DNA of 33,171 nt from an uncultured Alphaproteobacteria bacterium (GTDB lineage: Bacteria; Pseudomonadota; Alphaproteobacteria; Bin65). The position numbers and the translations under genes are program-made. Below, in pieces: positions 9,498 to 17,077 of this stretch. Location of the stretch: contig CAMYMQ010000233.1 in NCBI GenBank assembly GCA_947259335.1, positions 1 to 33,171 on the forward strand, in the 5' to 3' direction. Within the stretch, counting starts at the first letter, position 1; every line of letters starts with the position of its first letter. Below the pieces are notes generated by a model. It saw only the letters and a program-made list of their open reading frames with translations, was not told the origin of the DNA and did no database searches.

Positions 9498-10415
9498 AGG
9501 GATCGCCGCCGAAGCCGCCTCCGTCCCGGCCTCACGGTGGAGACTGTCGAGCAGCATCCGCGCGGCCGGCGCGAGCCCGGCGCGCCGTCGCCGGACGATG
9601 GCGAGCCGGCGGCCCCACTCCATTCCCTCGACCGCGAGCACCTTCAGCGACCCGTCGTCGCCTGTCGCACCGATCATCGCCCGGGGAAAGAAGCTGAGCG
9701 CGTCCGACTGCCGGAGATAGGCCATGAGAAACAGCACGGAATCGGATTCCGCCGCGATGTCGAGCGGCCCGAGTTCATGCTCCGCGACCAGCTGCTCGAA
9801 GCGCTGCCGCGCCGAATGCTGGCGCGGCGTCACCGCCCACGGATAGTCGCGCAGGGCGGCGAGCGGAACCGGGCGGTCCGATTGCAGGGGATGGCCGCTG
9901 CGCGCGACCACGGTCACCGGGCTGTCGAACAGGGGCTCCTGAACCAGCGACTCGTCAAGTGGCGTCTCCGACACCGTGACCACCGCAAAGTCGAGATCGC
10001 CATACATGACCTCGCGGATCAGGTTCTCGGGCCGGCCTTCGCGGACATGGACCCGAACGCCGGGGTGCTCGCGCCGCAGGCGGGCGACGGCCTCGGGCAA
10101 GACGATGGCGCCGAAGCTGGGCCGGGCCCCGATCCGGACCACGCCGCGGCTGGTTCCCTTGAGTTCCCCGATCACGCCGAGCGCCCGGCCGATCTCGCTC
10201 TGCACCAGCCGGGCGTGCACGGCGAGGGACTCGCCGAACACCGTCGGCGTCATCCCCCGCGGCCCGCGGTCCAGAAGGCGCACCTGCAAGAGTTCTTCCA
10301 GCCGGCGGATGCTCTTGCTCAGCGCCGGCTCCGAGATGCCCAGAATTTTGGACGCGCGGCCGAGCGACCCGCTCTCCAGCACGGCGAGAAAATGATTTAG
10401 GTGACGAAGCTCCAT
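9495..10415 (-). CDS. LysR-family transcriptional regulator
   Basis: The 306-residue protein has the N-terminal winged helix-turn-helix of LysR regulators (MELRHLNHFLAVLESGSLGR, then ASKILGISEPALSKSIRRLE) and a periplasmic-binding-protein-like effector domain from about residue 90 (SRGVVRIGARPSFGAIVLPE). LysR proteins usually activate a neighbouring operon when they bind a small acid, and repress themselves. Here the neighbours are the enolase-superfamily gene downstream and the divergent TTT transporter. Two T-N11-A boxes, at 10420-10432 and 9485-9497, flank the gene. The start codon has only AAGG-like bases before it, and these overlap the box, so binding could block its own translation or transcription. 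Confidence 0.92.
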   Translation of the reverse strand: MELRHLNHFLAVLESGSLGRASKILGISEPALSKSIRRLEELLQVRLLDRGPRGMTPTVFGESLAVHARLVQSEIGRALGVIGELKGTSRGVVRIGARPSFGAIVLPEAVARLRREHPGVRVHVREGRPENLIREVMYGDLDFAVVTVSETPLDESLVQEPLFDSPVTVVARSGHPLQSDRPVPLAALRDYPWAVTPRQHSARQRFEQLVAEHELGPLDIAAESDSVLFLMAYLRQSDALSFFPRAMIGATGDDGSLKVLAVEGMEWGRRLAIVRRRRAGLAPAARMLLDSLHREAGTEAASAAIP

Positions 10416-10419
10416 GCCT

Positions 10420-10432
10420 TAACCTGAAGTTA
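10420..10432 (-). promoter_or_regulatory. T-N11-A LysR-type box at the lysR start
   Basis: TAACCTGAAGTTA on the plus strand has perfect inverted arms TAAC and GTTA with T-N11-A ends, the classic LysR box. It ends 5 bases before the lysR start codon. It faces the divergent TTT operon, whose first gene starts 215 bases away. Confidence 0.5.
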
Positions 10433-10447
10433 CTGCTTTGCGCCGTA

Positions 10448-10461
10448 GCGATAATTGTCGC
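10448..10461. promoter_or_regulatory. Inverted repeat in the lysR-TTT intergenic region
   Basis: GCGATAATTGTCGC has arms GCGA and TCGC and an A+T-rich core, 16 bases from the LysR box. A second inverted repeat, GTGCAGCCTGCAC, is at 10486-10498. Either could be an extra activator contact site or a promoter element for the transporter. No strong -35/-10 pair is evident. Confidence 0.3.
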
Positions 10462-10647
10462 GCCAAGGTTCGAGTGTCAATTTGGGTGCAGCCTGCACGT
10501 GCCAGCACAGCGTCGGCCCGGCATCCGATCCCGCCGGCGGCCGATGACCGGCGATGGCCCTTGCCGCGCCCCGCCGGGACCGAACGGACGATGGCAGGGA
10601 GACCCAAAAATCAACGCAGCGGAACAAACCGACAAATGGAGGAAATG

Positions 10648-11637
10648 ATGCTCAGGAAACGCCGCACCGGATTTGCGCTCGGCCTGCCCGTGGCCGCGGC
10701 TCTCGTTGCCCCGGCCCTGATCGCCGCGCCGACGGTCGCCACGGCCGCCTTCCCGGAGAAGCCCATCAAGCTCGTCGTCCCGTTCAGGGCCGGCGGCGGC
10801 AGCGATGCGCTCGCCCGCCAGCTCCAGGCGGTGATCAAGAAACACAACCTGCTGCCGCAGCCGCTGGTCATCGTCAACGTGACCGGCGCGGGGGGAACCA
10901 TCGGCTCGAAGAGCGTCCTCAACGCCAAGCCCGACGGCTACACAATCCTCCAGATCCACCAGGAGATGCTGGCCGTCTCGGCCGCGGGCCGGGTCACCTA
11001 CAAGCCCAGCGACTTCACTCCGGTGATCCAGACCACCCAGGCCTGTCTCTACCTCGCGGTCCCGGCCAGCCAGCCCTTCAAGACCTTCAAGGAGCTGGCC
11101 GACTACGGCAAGAAGAACCCCGGCAAGCTCAAGCAGGCCGACATCATCGGCGGCGTCGGCCACTTCCCGGCAGTCATGCTGATGAACGCGACCGGCGCCC
11201 GCTTCGGCATCGTCCAGTCGGGCGGCACCTCGAAGCGGTTCGCCATGATGAAGGGCGGCTTCGCCCAGCTCGCCTTCATGTCGCCGGGCTGGATCAAGCG
11301 CGGCGGCGACCAACTGCGCGGCCTGTTGTGGCTCGGCCCGACCCGCCATCCGGCGGCGCCGAACATGCCGACGGCGAAGGAACTCGGACTTGATGTCTCG
11401 GCCTGCCTGAAGCGCCGCTTCTGGGCCCCGAAGGGCACTCCGGCCGACCGCGTCAAGGTCATCGCCGACGCCTTCGAAAAGGCCATGAAGACGCCTGAGA
11501 TGATCGCCTATCACAAGAAGCGGCTGTCCGATGTCTCGGTCGTCCGCGGCGAACAGCTCCGCAAGGAGATCGCCGACGAGTATGCGTCCTACGTCAAGGT
11601 CGCGCCGGACGTGAAGAAATCGATGATGAAGAAATAG
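10648..11637 (+). CDS. TTT transporter substrate-binding protein, TctC/Bug family (locus 1)
   Basis: This periplasmic binding protein delivers a carboxylate to the TctAB permease. The 329-residue product has a signal peptide with a basic start and a hydrophobic core ending near ATAAFPEKPI, then the typical opening KPIKLVVPFRAGGGSDALAR and the GTIGSKSVLNAKPDGYT region. ATG at 10648 sits 5 bases after GGAGG. An adjacent in-frame ATG at 10645 is too close to that site. The longer frame to 10438 contains no signal peptide at its start. A strong hairpin follows the stop, then tctB. The ligand is unknown. The neighbouring enolase-superfamily enzyme suggests a hydroxy or sugar acid. Confidence 0.88.
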   Translation: MLRKRRTGFALGLPVAAALVAPALIAAPTVATAAFPEKPIKLVVPFRAGGGSDALARQLQAVIKKHNLLPQPLVIVNVTGAGGTIGSKSVLNAKPDGYTILQIHQEMLAVSAAGRVTYKPSDFTPVIQTTQACLYLAVPASQPFKTFKELADYGKKNPGKLKQADIIGGVGHFPAVMLMNATGARFGIVQSGGTSKRFAMMKGGFAQLAFMSPGWIKRGGDQLRGLLWLGPTRHPAAPNMPTAKELGLDVSACLKRRFWAPKGTPADRVKVIADAFEKAMKTPEMIAYHKKRLSDVSVVRGEQLRKEIADEYASYVKVAPDVKKSMMKK

Positions 11638-11650
11638 CGACGGACCCGAG

Positions 11651-11690
11651 GGGACGCCGCCCGGCCGCAGACGCGGCACGGCGGCGTCCC
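11651..11690 (+). terminator. Strong intercistronic hairpin between tctC and tctB (locus 1)
   Basis: GGGACGCCGCC at 11651-11661 pairs perfectly with 11680-11690. Inside it a second 5-bp stem (11664-11668 with 11673-11677) closes a 4-base loop, giving 16 pairs with one 2x2 internal loop. It begins 13 bases after the binding-protein stop. Only a weak pyrimidine tract follows, so partial termination or 3' end protection is likely rather than a full stop. Confidence 0.6.
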
Positions 11691-11710
11691 TCTTCGTCCC
11701 GCACCCAGAC

Positions 11711-12172
11711 ATGTTCGGCAGAAAGATCTTCGTCGCCCGGGCGGCGGTCGCGCTGTTTTTCCTGTTGGGCAGTGTGCTCGTCTATGTGTTGAGCCTGTCC
11801 CTGCCCGAGGCGTCGTTCGAGCCCATCGGCCCCGCGACCTTCCCGCGGACGGTGGCCGTGGTACTGGCCCTGCTCAGCCTCGGCACGCTCTATCTCTCCT
11901 TCGAGAAGACGCCGGCCGCGAAGGGCCCGGGCGAAGGCCGGGTCGGCCTGACCCTGGCCTCGCTGCTGCTGCTCATCGCCTATGTCGCCGTCATGGACTT
12001 CGAACTGATCGGCTACCGGCTGGCGACGATCGCCTTCCTGTTCGCCCTGGGGGTCCTTCAGCTGGGGCTCAAGCCGCTGCGCGTGGCGATTGCGGCGGCG
12101 ATCGCGCTGGCGATCGGCTTCGGCACCCATTTCGTGTTCACCCGCTTCATGTATATCGACCTGCCGCAGTGA
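11711..12172 (+). CDS. TTT transporter small permease subunit, TctB family (locus 1)
   Basis: The 153-residue membrane protein has four predicted helices (about 8-30, 43-63, 78-95 and 100-145, the last a helical pair) and the family's typical conserved FEPIGPATFPR loop after the first helix. TctB pairs with TctA in the inner membrane to move a carboxylate, usually coupled to the sodium or proton gradient. It starts 20 bases after the hairpin that follows tctC, and 25 bases separate it from tctA. No clear Shine-Dalgarno sequence precedes the ATG. Confidence 0.85.
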   Translation: MFGRKIFVARAAVALFFLLGSVLVYVLSLSLPEASFEPIGPATFPRTVAVVLALLSLGTLYLSFEKTPAAKGPGEGRVGLTLASLLLLIAYVAVMDFELIGYRLATIAFLFALGVLQLGLKPLRVAIAAAIALAIGFGTHFVFTRFMYIDLPQ

Positions 12173-12197
12173 TGGCGGCGTGACGGACCCGATCTAG

Positions 12198-13691
12198 ATG
12201 GAATTCCTGCTCTCCGCCTTCGGCGACATCTTCCAGCCGCTGTCGCTTCTGTTCCTGTTCCTGGGCGTGGCCGTCGGCGTGACCGTGGGCGCCATCCCGG
12301 GCCTGAGCGGCGCCATGGTGATCGCGCTGACGCTGCCGCTGACCTATTTCATGCAGTCGACCCATGCGCTGACGCTCCTCGTATCGATGTATGTCGGGTC
12401 GACCGCGGGGGGCCTGATCTCCGCGACCCTGATGCGCATGCCCGGCACGCCGGCCGCGATGATGACGGTGCTCGACGGTTTCCCGATGGCGCAACGCGGT
12501 GAGGCCGGCCGCGCGCTCGGCTTCGGCATCACGGCGTCCTTCGTGGGCGGCATCATCTCCTGGCTGTTCCTGGCGATCCTGTCGCCGCCGCTGGCGGAAC
12601 TCGCTGTCCGATTCGGACCCTACGAGAAGTTCTCGATGGTCCTCGTCGCGCTCGTATTGATCGCGGCGGTCAGCCGGGGGTCGATGGTCGTCGGCCTGCT
12701 CTCCGGCTTCCTCGGCGTCATGGTATCGATGGTCGGCGACGACCCGTCGTCCGGCATCACCCGGCTCACCGGCGGGGTGTTCGATCTGTCCGCCGGCTTC
12801 CGGATGCTGCCGGTGATCCTGGGCGTGCTGGTGCTGAGCCAGGTCATCGACGACATCCTGAACCTGGGCGCCAAGGTCGAGCGGGTCCGCACCACGATCC
12901 GCGGCATGTTCATGTCCGTCGCCGATTTCAGGCGTCAGGCATGGAACCTGATCCGGTCGAGCCTGATCGGCACCTGGATCGGCATCCTGCCGGGGATCGG
13001 CGGCACCACCGCGGCGATCGCCTCCTACACCACCGCCAAGACCATTTCGAAGACCCCCGAGAAGTTCGGCACCGGCACCGAGGACGGCATCGTCGCGGCG
13101 GAAACCGCCAACAACGCCGCCGTGAACGGAGCCCTGGTGCCGCTGATCACGCTCGGCATCCCCGGCAGCGTCATCGACGTGATCCTTCTGGGCGCGATGA
13201 TCCTGCACAACCTGACGCCGGGTCCGCTGCTGTTCAGCCAGAACCCGGAGATCGCGTACGGCGTGATCGCCGCGGCGCTTGTCGCCAACGTCATCATGTT
13301 CGTGATGATGATCCTGGCCACGCCCTTCTTCGCCAAGCTGATGTACGTCAAGCGCGGCTACCTGCTGCCCGCGATCATCGTCTTCTGCGTGATCGGCGCC
13401 TTCGCGACCGGCAACCGGATGTTCGACGTCTGGGTCATGATCGGCTTCGGCATTGTCGGCTTCCTGATGACCAAGGCGCGCATCCCGCTCGGCCCGTTCA
13501 TCATCGGCTATATCCTCGCGCCGATAGCCGAGCGCGAATTGCGCTCCGGCCTGATGGTCTATGACGGCAGCTTCTGGCCGCTGCTGACTCGGCCGGTATC
13601 GGCCGTCCTGATCGCGCTCGCGATCGTGACGCTGCTGCTGCCCTGGCTGCGCGGGTGGATCGGCGCGCTGCGGCGGCGATCGGCCCCGTGA
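12198..13691 (+). CDS. TTT transporter large permease subunit, TctA family (locus 1)
   Basis: The 497-residue polytopic membrane protein carries the two inverted family signatures: VGAIPGLSGAMVIALTLPLT near residues 31-50, and GILPGIGGTTAAI followed by the ETANNAAVNGALVPLITLGI segment in the middle of the protein. About twelve transmembrane helices are expected, matching family length. It completes the tctC-tctB-tctA operon at 10648-13691. Inverted repeats follow at 13708-13734 and may end the transcript. The carried substrate is not evident from sequence. Confidence 0.92.
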   Translation: MEFLLSAFGDIFQPLSLLFLFLGVAVGVTVGAIPGLSGAMVIALTLPLTYFMQSTHALTLLVSMYVGSTAGGLISATLMRMPGTPAAMMTVLDGFPMAQRGEAGRALGFGITASFVGGIISWLFLAILSPPLAELAVRFGPYEKFSMVLVALVLIAAVSRGSMVVGLLSGFLGVMVSMVGDDPSSGITRLTGGVFDLSAGFRMLPVILGVLVLSQVIDDILNLGAKVERVRTTIRGMFMSVADFRRQAWNLIRSSLIGTWIGILPGIGGTTAAIASYTTAKTISKTPEKFGTGTEDGIVAAETANNAAVNGALVPLITLGIPGSVIDVILLGAMILHNLTPGPLLFSQNPEIAYGVIAAALVANVIMFVMMILATPFFAKLMYVKRGYLLPAIIVFCVIGAFATGNRMFDVWVMIGFGIVGFLMTKARIPLGPFIIGYILAPIAERELRSGLMVYDGSFWPLLTRPVSAVLIALAIVTLLLPWLRGWIGALRRRSAP

Positions 13692-13707
13692 AGAGCCGTT
13701 CAGTAAC

Positions 13708-13734
13708 GCGCTGACAGCGCAACTGTATTCACAG
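13708..13734 (+). terminator. Weak hairpins after the locus 1 TTT operon
   Basis: GCGCTGACAGCGC (13708-13720) and CTGTATTCACAG (13723-13734) are adjacent small inverted repeats 16 bases after the tctA stop. Neither has a T-run. They may be a weak terminator or an operator for the next gene. Confidence 0.3.
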
Positions 13735-13867
13735 CATTACGGGCGGGCGATTTGCACCGATGGGGCGGATAATTTCCGCGAACACTTGTGCGAACAGGAA
13801 AATAGACTAGACTCTCAAATATTACAGTTTTGTTTCTACTCGACGGAGGTGGCGGAACCGCACGGGG

Positions 13868-14443
13868 ATGAAGAAAATCGTCGGGATCGTGTCGGTGATC
13901 ATTTCGTTGACACTGGGAAGCGCCGTGCAGGGCGCGGAGGGGCTCGATCCCTTCCGGTGGCTGCGCAGCCAGCCCTTGACGTTCTTCGATCTCGGCGTCA
14001 TCCGCCTCGACCGCGACATCACCCGCGTATCCCGGTGGCTGCTCGATGCCGAACTGCTCGACGCGAAGCCCGCCGCGGGCGTTCAGGTCGCCGGCCGCAG
14101 GCGCAGCATCATTGCCTTCGTCTCGCTCGAATATCCGCCCGACCGCCGGACCGGGAAGGAGTGCCGGCGGATCTTCCGGCGGGTGGCCCACCGCCTGATC
14201 GGCGGCGCGCCGGAAGGTCCGGGCCGGGCGAGCTGGTATCTGCAATCGACCTTCTTCCCGCAAGGCCGGGAATGGACCCGCCCGATACCCGATTTCGCCG
14301 ACCGGCTGGTCAAGCTGGTCCAACTCCAGATCGTGCTCGCCAGCACCCCGGACGAGGGCATCAAGCTGCGGGCGAAAAAGGTCAGCTGCGTCGGCACGCT
14401 GGACGCCGATCTGGCCAGCGTGAGGCTCGAATACACTAATTGA
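13868..14443 (+). CDS. Exported protein of unknown function
   Basis: The 191-residue protein starts with a signal peptide of about 22 residues (ending SAVQGAEG). The mature part contains GLDPFRWLRSQPLTFFDLGV and two cysteines, one in GKECRRIF and one in KVSCVGTLDAD, which could form a disulfide. I do not recognise a family. The gene stands alone: 176 bases separate it from the TTT operon and tRNA-Glu follows. A possible promoter lies near 13788-13815 (TTGTGC, 16 bases, TAGACT). A GGGG directly abuts the ATG and a GGAGG lies 18-22 bases upstream, so the ribosome site is imperfect. The codon pattern and the signal peptide argue that it is a real gene. Confidence 0.7.
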   Translation: MKKIVGIVSVIISLTLGSAVQGAEGLDPFRWLRSQPLTFFDLGVIRLDRDITRVSRWLLDAELLDAKPAAGVQVAGRRRSIIAFVSLEYPPDRRTGKECRRIFRRVAHRLIGGAPEGPGRASWYLQSTFFPQGREWTRPIPDFADRLVKLVQLQIVLASTPDEGIKLRAKKVSCVGTLDADLASVRLEYTN

Positions 14444-14520
14444 AGCCCTTACGGTCTTCTGCGTGCTTGACGCTGTTGCAGCGGGTTCCCAAATCCGGTA
14501 ACGGTGTCGCTCGTTTCGCG

Positions 14521-14596
14521 GCCCCCATCGTCTAGTGGCCTAGGACGCCGGCCTCTCACGCCGGAAACAGGGGTTCGACTCCCCTTGGGGGCGCCA
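14521..14596 (+). tRNA. tRNA-Glu (anticodon CTC)
   Basis: A complete cloverleaf of 76 bases with encoded CCA. The acceptor GCCCCCA (14521-14527) pairs with TGGGGGC (14586-14592). The anticodon stem CCGGC/GCCGG closes the loop CTCTCAC with anticodon CTC. The T loop TTCGACT and T stem are normal. No intron or truncation is seen. Its 3' end borders a 380-base stretch without genes and then locus 2, but no integrase gene or repeated tRNA end was found in the window. Confidence 0.97.
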
Positions 14597-14976
14597 ACGC
14601 TCGTGAATAGCGTGGCATTTCAATAAGCCAATGACGCGACACGCCGCTGCCGCAGGAGACTGTGATGCGGGGTGCGATATAGTGGCCGAAATTCCGTATT
14701 GCGAGTGATGTCGCGCCGTTTGGCGCTTCTTTGCCGGCGCGTGCCAGCCGATGTCCAATCGGTCGCAGGAGCTACCGGCGCCCGGATCACCCTCGCCGGG
14801 TGGGTTGCCGGCGCCCGCACTTCCAGATCGACAGCGAATCGGGCCACAGGCTCCACGGCGCGGGGGATTTTCAGCAGCCTGTCAGATTTTGGAAGCGCAA
14901 GCCGCCGGTTCGGCTTCCGCCTTGGCTGGTCCCCCGGTCGACATCCATCTTGTTCACCACGCCCACCCTTGCCTTC
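14597..14976. other. Intergenic stretch of 380 bases after tRNA-Glu
   Basis: No convincing gene. Short frames on either strand lack ribosome sites, and the longest minus-strand one reads through the tRNA. Small inverted repeats occur: CACCCTCGCCGGGTG near 14789, and AAGCCG/CGGCTT around 14900, downstream of the minus-strand tctA and possibly its terminator. The motif CCGGCGCCCG occurs twice about 40 bases apart. Confidence 0.5.
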
Positions 14977-16509
14977 CTAGCCACTCGCCCCATCGGACGG
15001 GCGTTTTCCGCGAAAATTGCGCATCAGTCGAATCGCTCCCGGCGCGAAAATGGAGGCAAGCATGACCAGCAACAGAATCAGCGTGAACGGCCGCTCGGCC
15101 AGATAGCTGATCTCGCCACCGCTGATCTGGAGGCTGCGTCCCAGCTCGAACTCGACCTTGTTGCCGATGAGCAGGCCGATGACCGTCGCGGCGACCGGAT
15201 ACCCGTACTTGCGCATCACGAATCCGATCGCTCCGAAGACCACGACGGTGACCGGTCCCGCCATGTTCTCGGTAATGAAGTAGGCGCCGACGATTGTCGC
15301 CGAGAGAACGGCCGGCACAAGGTAGCGAACGGGAACGCGGACGATCCGGGACGCGAAGCGGACAAAGGCGAGACCGATCACCAGCAGAGCGATGGCCTCG
15401 ACCACATTCGCGAGAAGGATGGCGTACACGGTCGCCTTCTGTTCCGCGAAGAAGTTGGGGCCGGCGGTGATGTTGTGAAGGGCGAAGGCACCCAGCATGA
15501 CCGCCGTTCCTCCGGAACCCGGGATACCGAAGACCAGCATCGTCGCCATCGATCCGCCTTCGGAACTGCTGTTGGCGGACTCCGCCGCGACGACCCCCTG
15601 GGGATTGCCGCGGCCGAAGGATTCGGGTTCGCGCGAACGCCGGCGGGTCGCGTGGTAGGACATCAGGTTGGCGATGGCCGCGCCCACGCCGGGAACGGCA
15701 CCGATGCAGGCGCCGATCATGCTGCCCCTGATCAGGATGATCGGGTGTTTGAACGCCTCGGCGACGCCGTTCAGGATGCGCCGCATGCCAACCGCGTGGT
15801 GCTCGGGTCGATCGGTGAGGTGGTCGCCGCTCACGAGGAGCAGCATCTCGCTGATCGCGAACATGCCGACCAGAGCGGGAATGACCGGTATGCCCTCCAT
15901 CAGGTAGGGGATCCCCATGGTGCCCCGAAAGTCCCCCATCAGGCTGCTCCCGACGGTGCCGAGCATGACGCCGAAGACGGCGGCGAACAGGCCTTTCACG
16001 AGACCGTCCTGCGACAATGCGGCGACCAGGGTCAGGCCCCAGACCATCACCACCAGCAGCTCGGTCGGGCCCATCTTGACGACCAAATGAGCGATCGGAT
16101 CGATCAGCAGGACGAGGATCAGGTAGCTGAACGCCGACCCGATCACCGACGCCGCGAGCGCTATCCCGAGCGCCTCGTTGTGGCGGCCGTCGCGAGTCAT
16201 CGGGTAACCGTCGAACGCGGTGGCGACCGCGGACGGACTCCCCGGCACGTTGAGCAGGATGGAGGGAATGCCGGCGCCGAAGCCGCCGCCGGTCCAGATC
16301 GACGTCAGAAAGATCACCGCGCTCAGAAAATCCATGAAGACGGTGACGGGCAGCAGAATGACCATGGCGACGGCGGCGCTGAAGCCCGGTATCGCCCCGC
16401 TGACCACTCCGATCAGCACGCCCGGCACGATCCAGAGCCAGGCCCACCATTCGCTGCCCATCAATCGGACGGCGCCGTCGAGCGCGCCGAGATCGACGAT
16501 GCCGCCCAT
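14977..16509 (-). CDS. TTT transporter large permease subunit, TctA family (locus 2)
   Basis: The 510-residue polytopic protein has both TctA signatures: GVVSGAIPGFSAAVAMVILL near the N-terminus, and GAVPGVGAAIANLMSYHATR followed by a GVVAAESANSSSEGGSMATM segment mid-protein. ATG at 16509 overlaps the tctB stop in TGATG, indicating translational coupling. A longer frame to 16920 runs through tctB in another frame and is not real. It is the last gene of the locus 2 operon. Compared with the locus 1 TctA it has SSSEGG instead of NNAAVNG in the second signature, so the two transporters probably carry different substrates. Confidence 0.92.
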   Translation of the reverse strand: MGGIVDLGALDGAVRLMGSEWWAWLWIVPGVLIGVVSGAIPGFSAAVAMVILLPVTVFMDFLSAVIFLTSIWTGGGFGAGIPSILLNVPGSPSAVATAFDGYPMTRDGRHNEALGIALAASVIGSAFSYLILVLLIDPIAHLVVKMGPTELLVVMVWGLTLVAALSQDGLVKGLFAAVFGVMLGTVGSSLMGDFRGTMGIPYLMEGIPVIPALVGMFAISEMLLLVSGDHLTDRPEHHAVGMRRILNGVAEAFKHPIILIRGSMIGACIGAVPGVGAAIANLMSYHATRRRSREPESFGRGNPQGVVAAESANSSSEGGSMATMLVFGIPGSGGTAVMLGAFALHNITAGPNFFAEQKATVYAILLANVVEAIALLVIGLAFVRFASRIVRVPVRYLVPAVLSATIVGAYFITENMAGPVTVVVFGAIGFVMRKYGYPVAATVIGLLIGNKVEFELGRSLQISGGEISYLAERPFTLILLLVMLASIFAPGAIRLMRNFRGKRPSDGASG

Positions 16510-16979
16510 CAGAAGATCGGAAACACGGGGTTGGCCGGGGACGCGAACGCCTGGAGCATCCAGCCGAGCAGCGCAGCCGTGGCGCCGGCATAGAACAGCA
16601 AACCCAGACCGAGGCGCGCGCCCAGCAGCCGGCCAGTGACAATCATCGAGACGAAGGTCGCGATTTCCAATCCGATGAGAATCGCGACGGCGACGTAGCC
16701 GGCGAGGCAGAACAGGATCAGCCAGGGCATTTGCTGGTTGCCCTGGCGGGCCGAGTCTGCGGGAAGCGCGGCGCCCGACTGTTTGGGCGCCAGCCTCATG
16801 GCGACCACTTCGCGCACCACGATGATCGCTCCCAGCACGACGGCCAGGACCGAGCCCGCCACGACGGCGCCCATGCTCGCGTCGTGCTGGGCGGTCGAGA
16901 GCGTGTCGTACAGGAGCCACACGCAGTAGCCGGTGACGGCCACGACGAAGGCCAGGTGTCCCGCCCGGGTCGAGTTCAT
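16509..16979 (-). CDS. TTT transporter small permease subunit, TctB family (locus 2)
   Basis: This 156-residue membrane protein has four predicted helices (about 8-27, 38-60, 83-105 and 118-145) separated by a hydrophilic loop, the TctB layout. Sequence conservation in TctB is low, so the call depends heavily on its position between tctC and tctA. Its TGA overlaps the tctA ATG by one base. It starts 45 bases after the end of the perfect 13-bp hairpin that follows tctC. Confidence 0.8.
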   Translation of the reverse strand: MNSTRAGHLAFVVAVTGYCVWLLYDTLSTAQHDASMGAVVAGSVLAVVLGAIIVVREVVAMRLAPKQSGAALPADSARQGNQQMPWLILFCLAGYVAVAILIGLEIATFVSMIVTGRLLGARLGLGLLFYAGATAALLGWMLQAFASPANPVFPIF

Positions 16980-17024
16980 GGCTGTGACTTATCGCCGAAT
17001 GATAGGATCGAGAAGAGCAACGGC

Positions 17025-17054
17025 ATCCGCCGGCCGCGTCGGCGGCCGGCGGAT
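17025..17054 (-). terminator. Strong intercistronic hairpin between tctC and tctB (locus 2)
   Basis: ATCCGCCGGCCGC at 17025-17037 pairs perfectly with 17042-17054 around a 4-base loop, 13 pairs in all. It begins 23 bases after the tctC stop on the minus strand and is followed by a mild T-rich stretch (TTGCTCTTCTC). It occupies the same place as the hairpin of locus 1. Confidence 0.65.
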
Positions 17055-17077
17055 CTTACCGAGAAGGTGCGGCGACA

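Noticed and set aside
14540-14758. Minus-strand ORF ending in RWRPQGESNPCFRRERPAS
   Set aside because: It is the antisense of tRNA-Glu, a well-known source of false protein annotations, and has no ribosome site.
16510-16920. N-terminal extension of the locus 2 TctA frame
   Set aside because: It is the tctB gene read in another frame. TctA begins at 16509 in the TGATG overlap.
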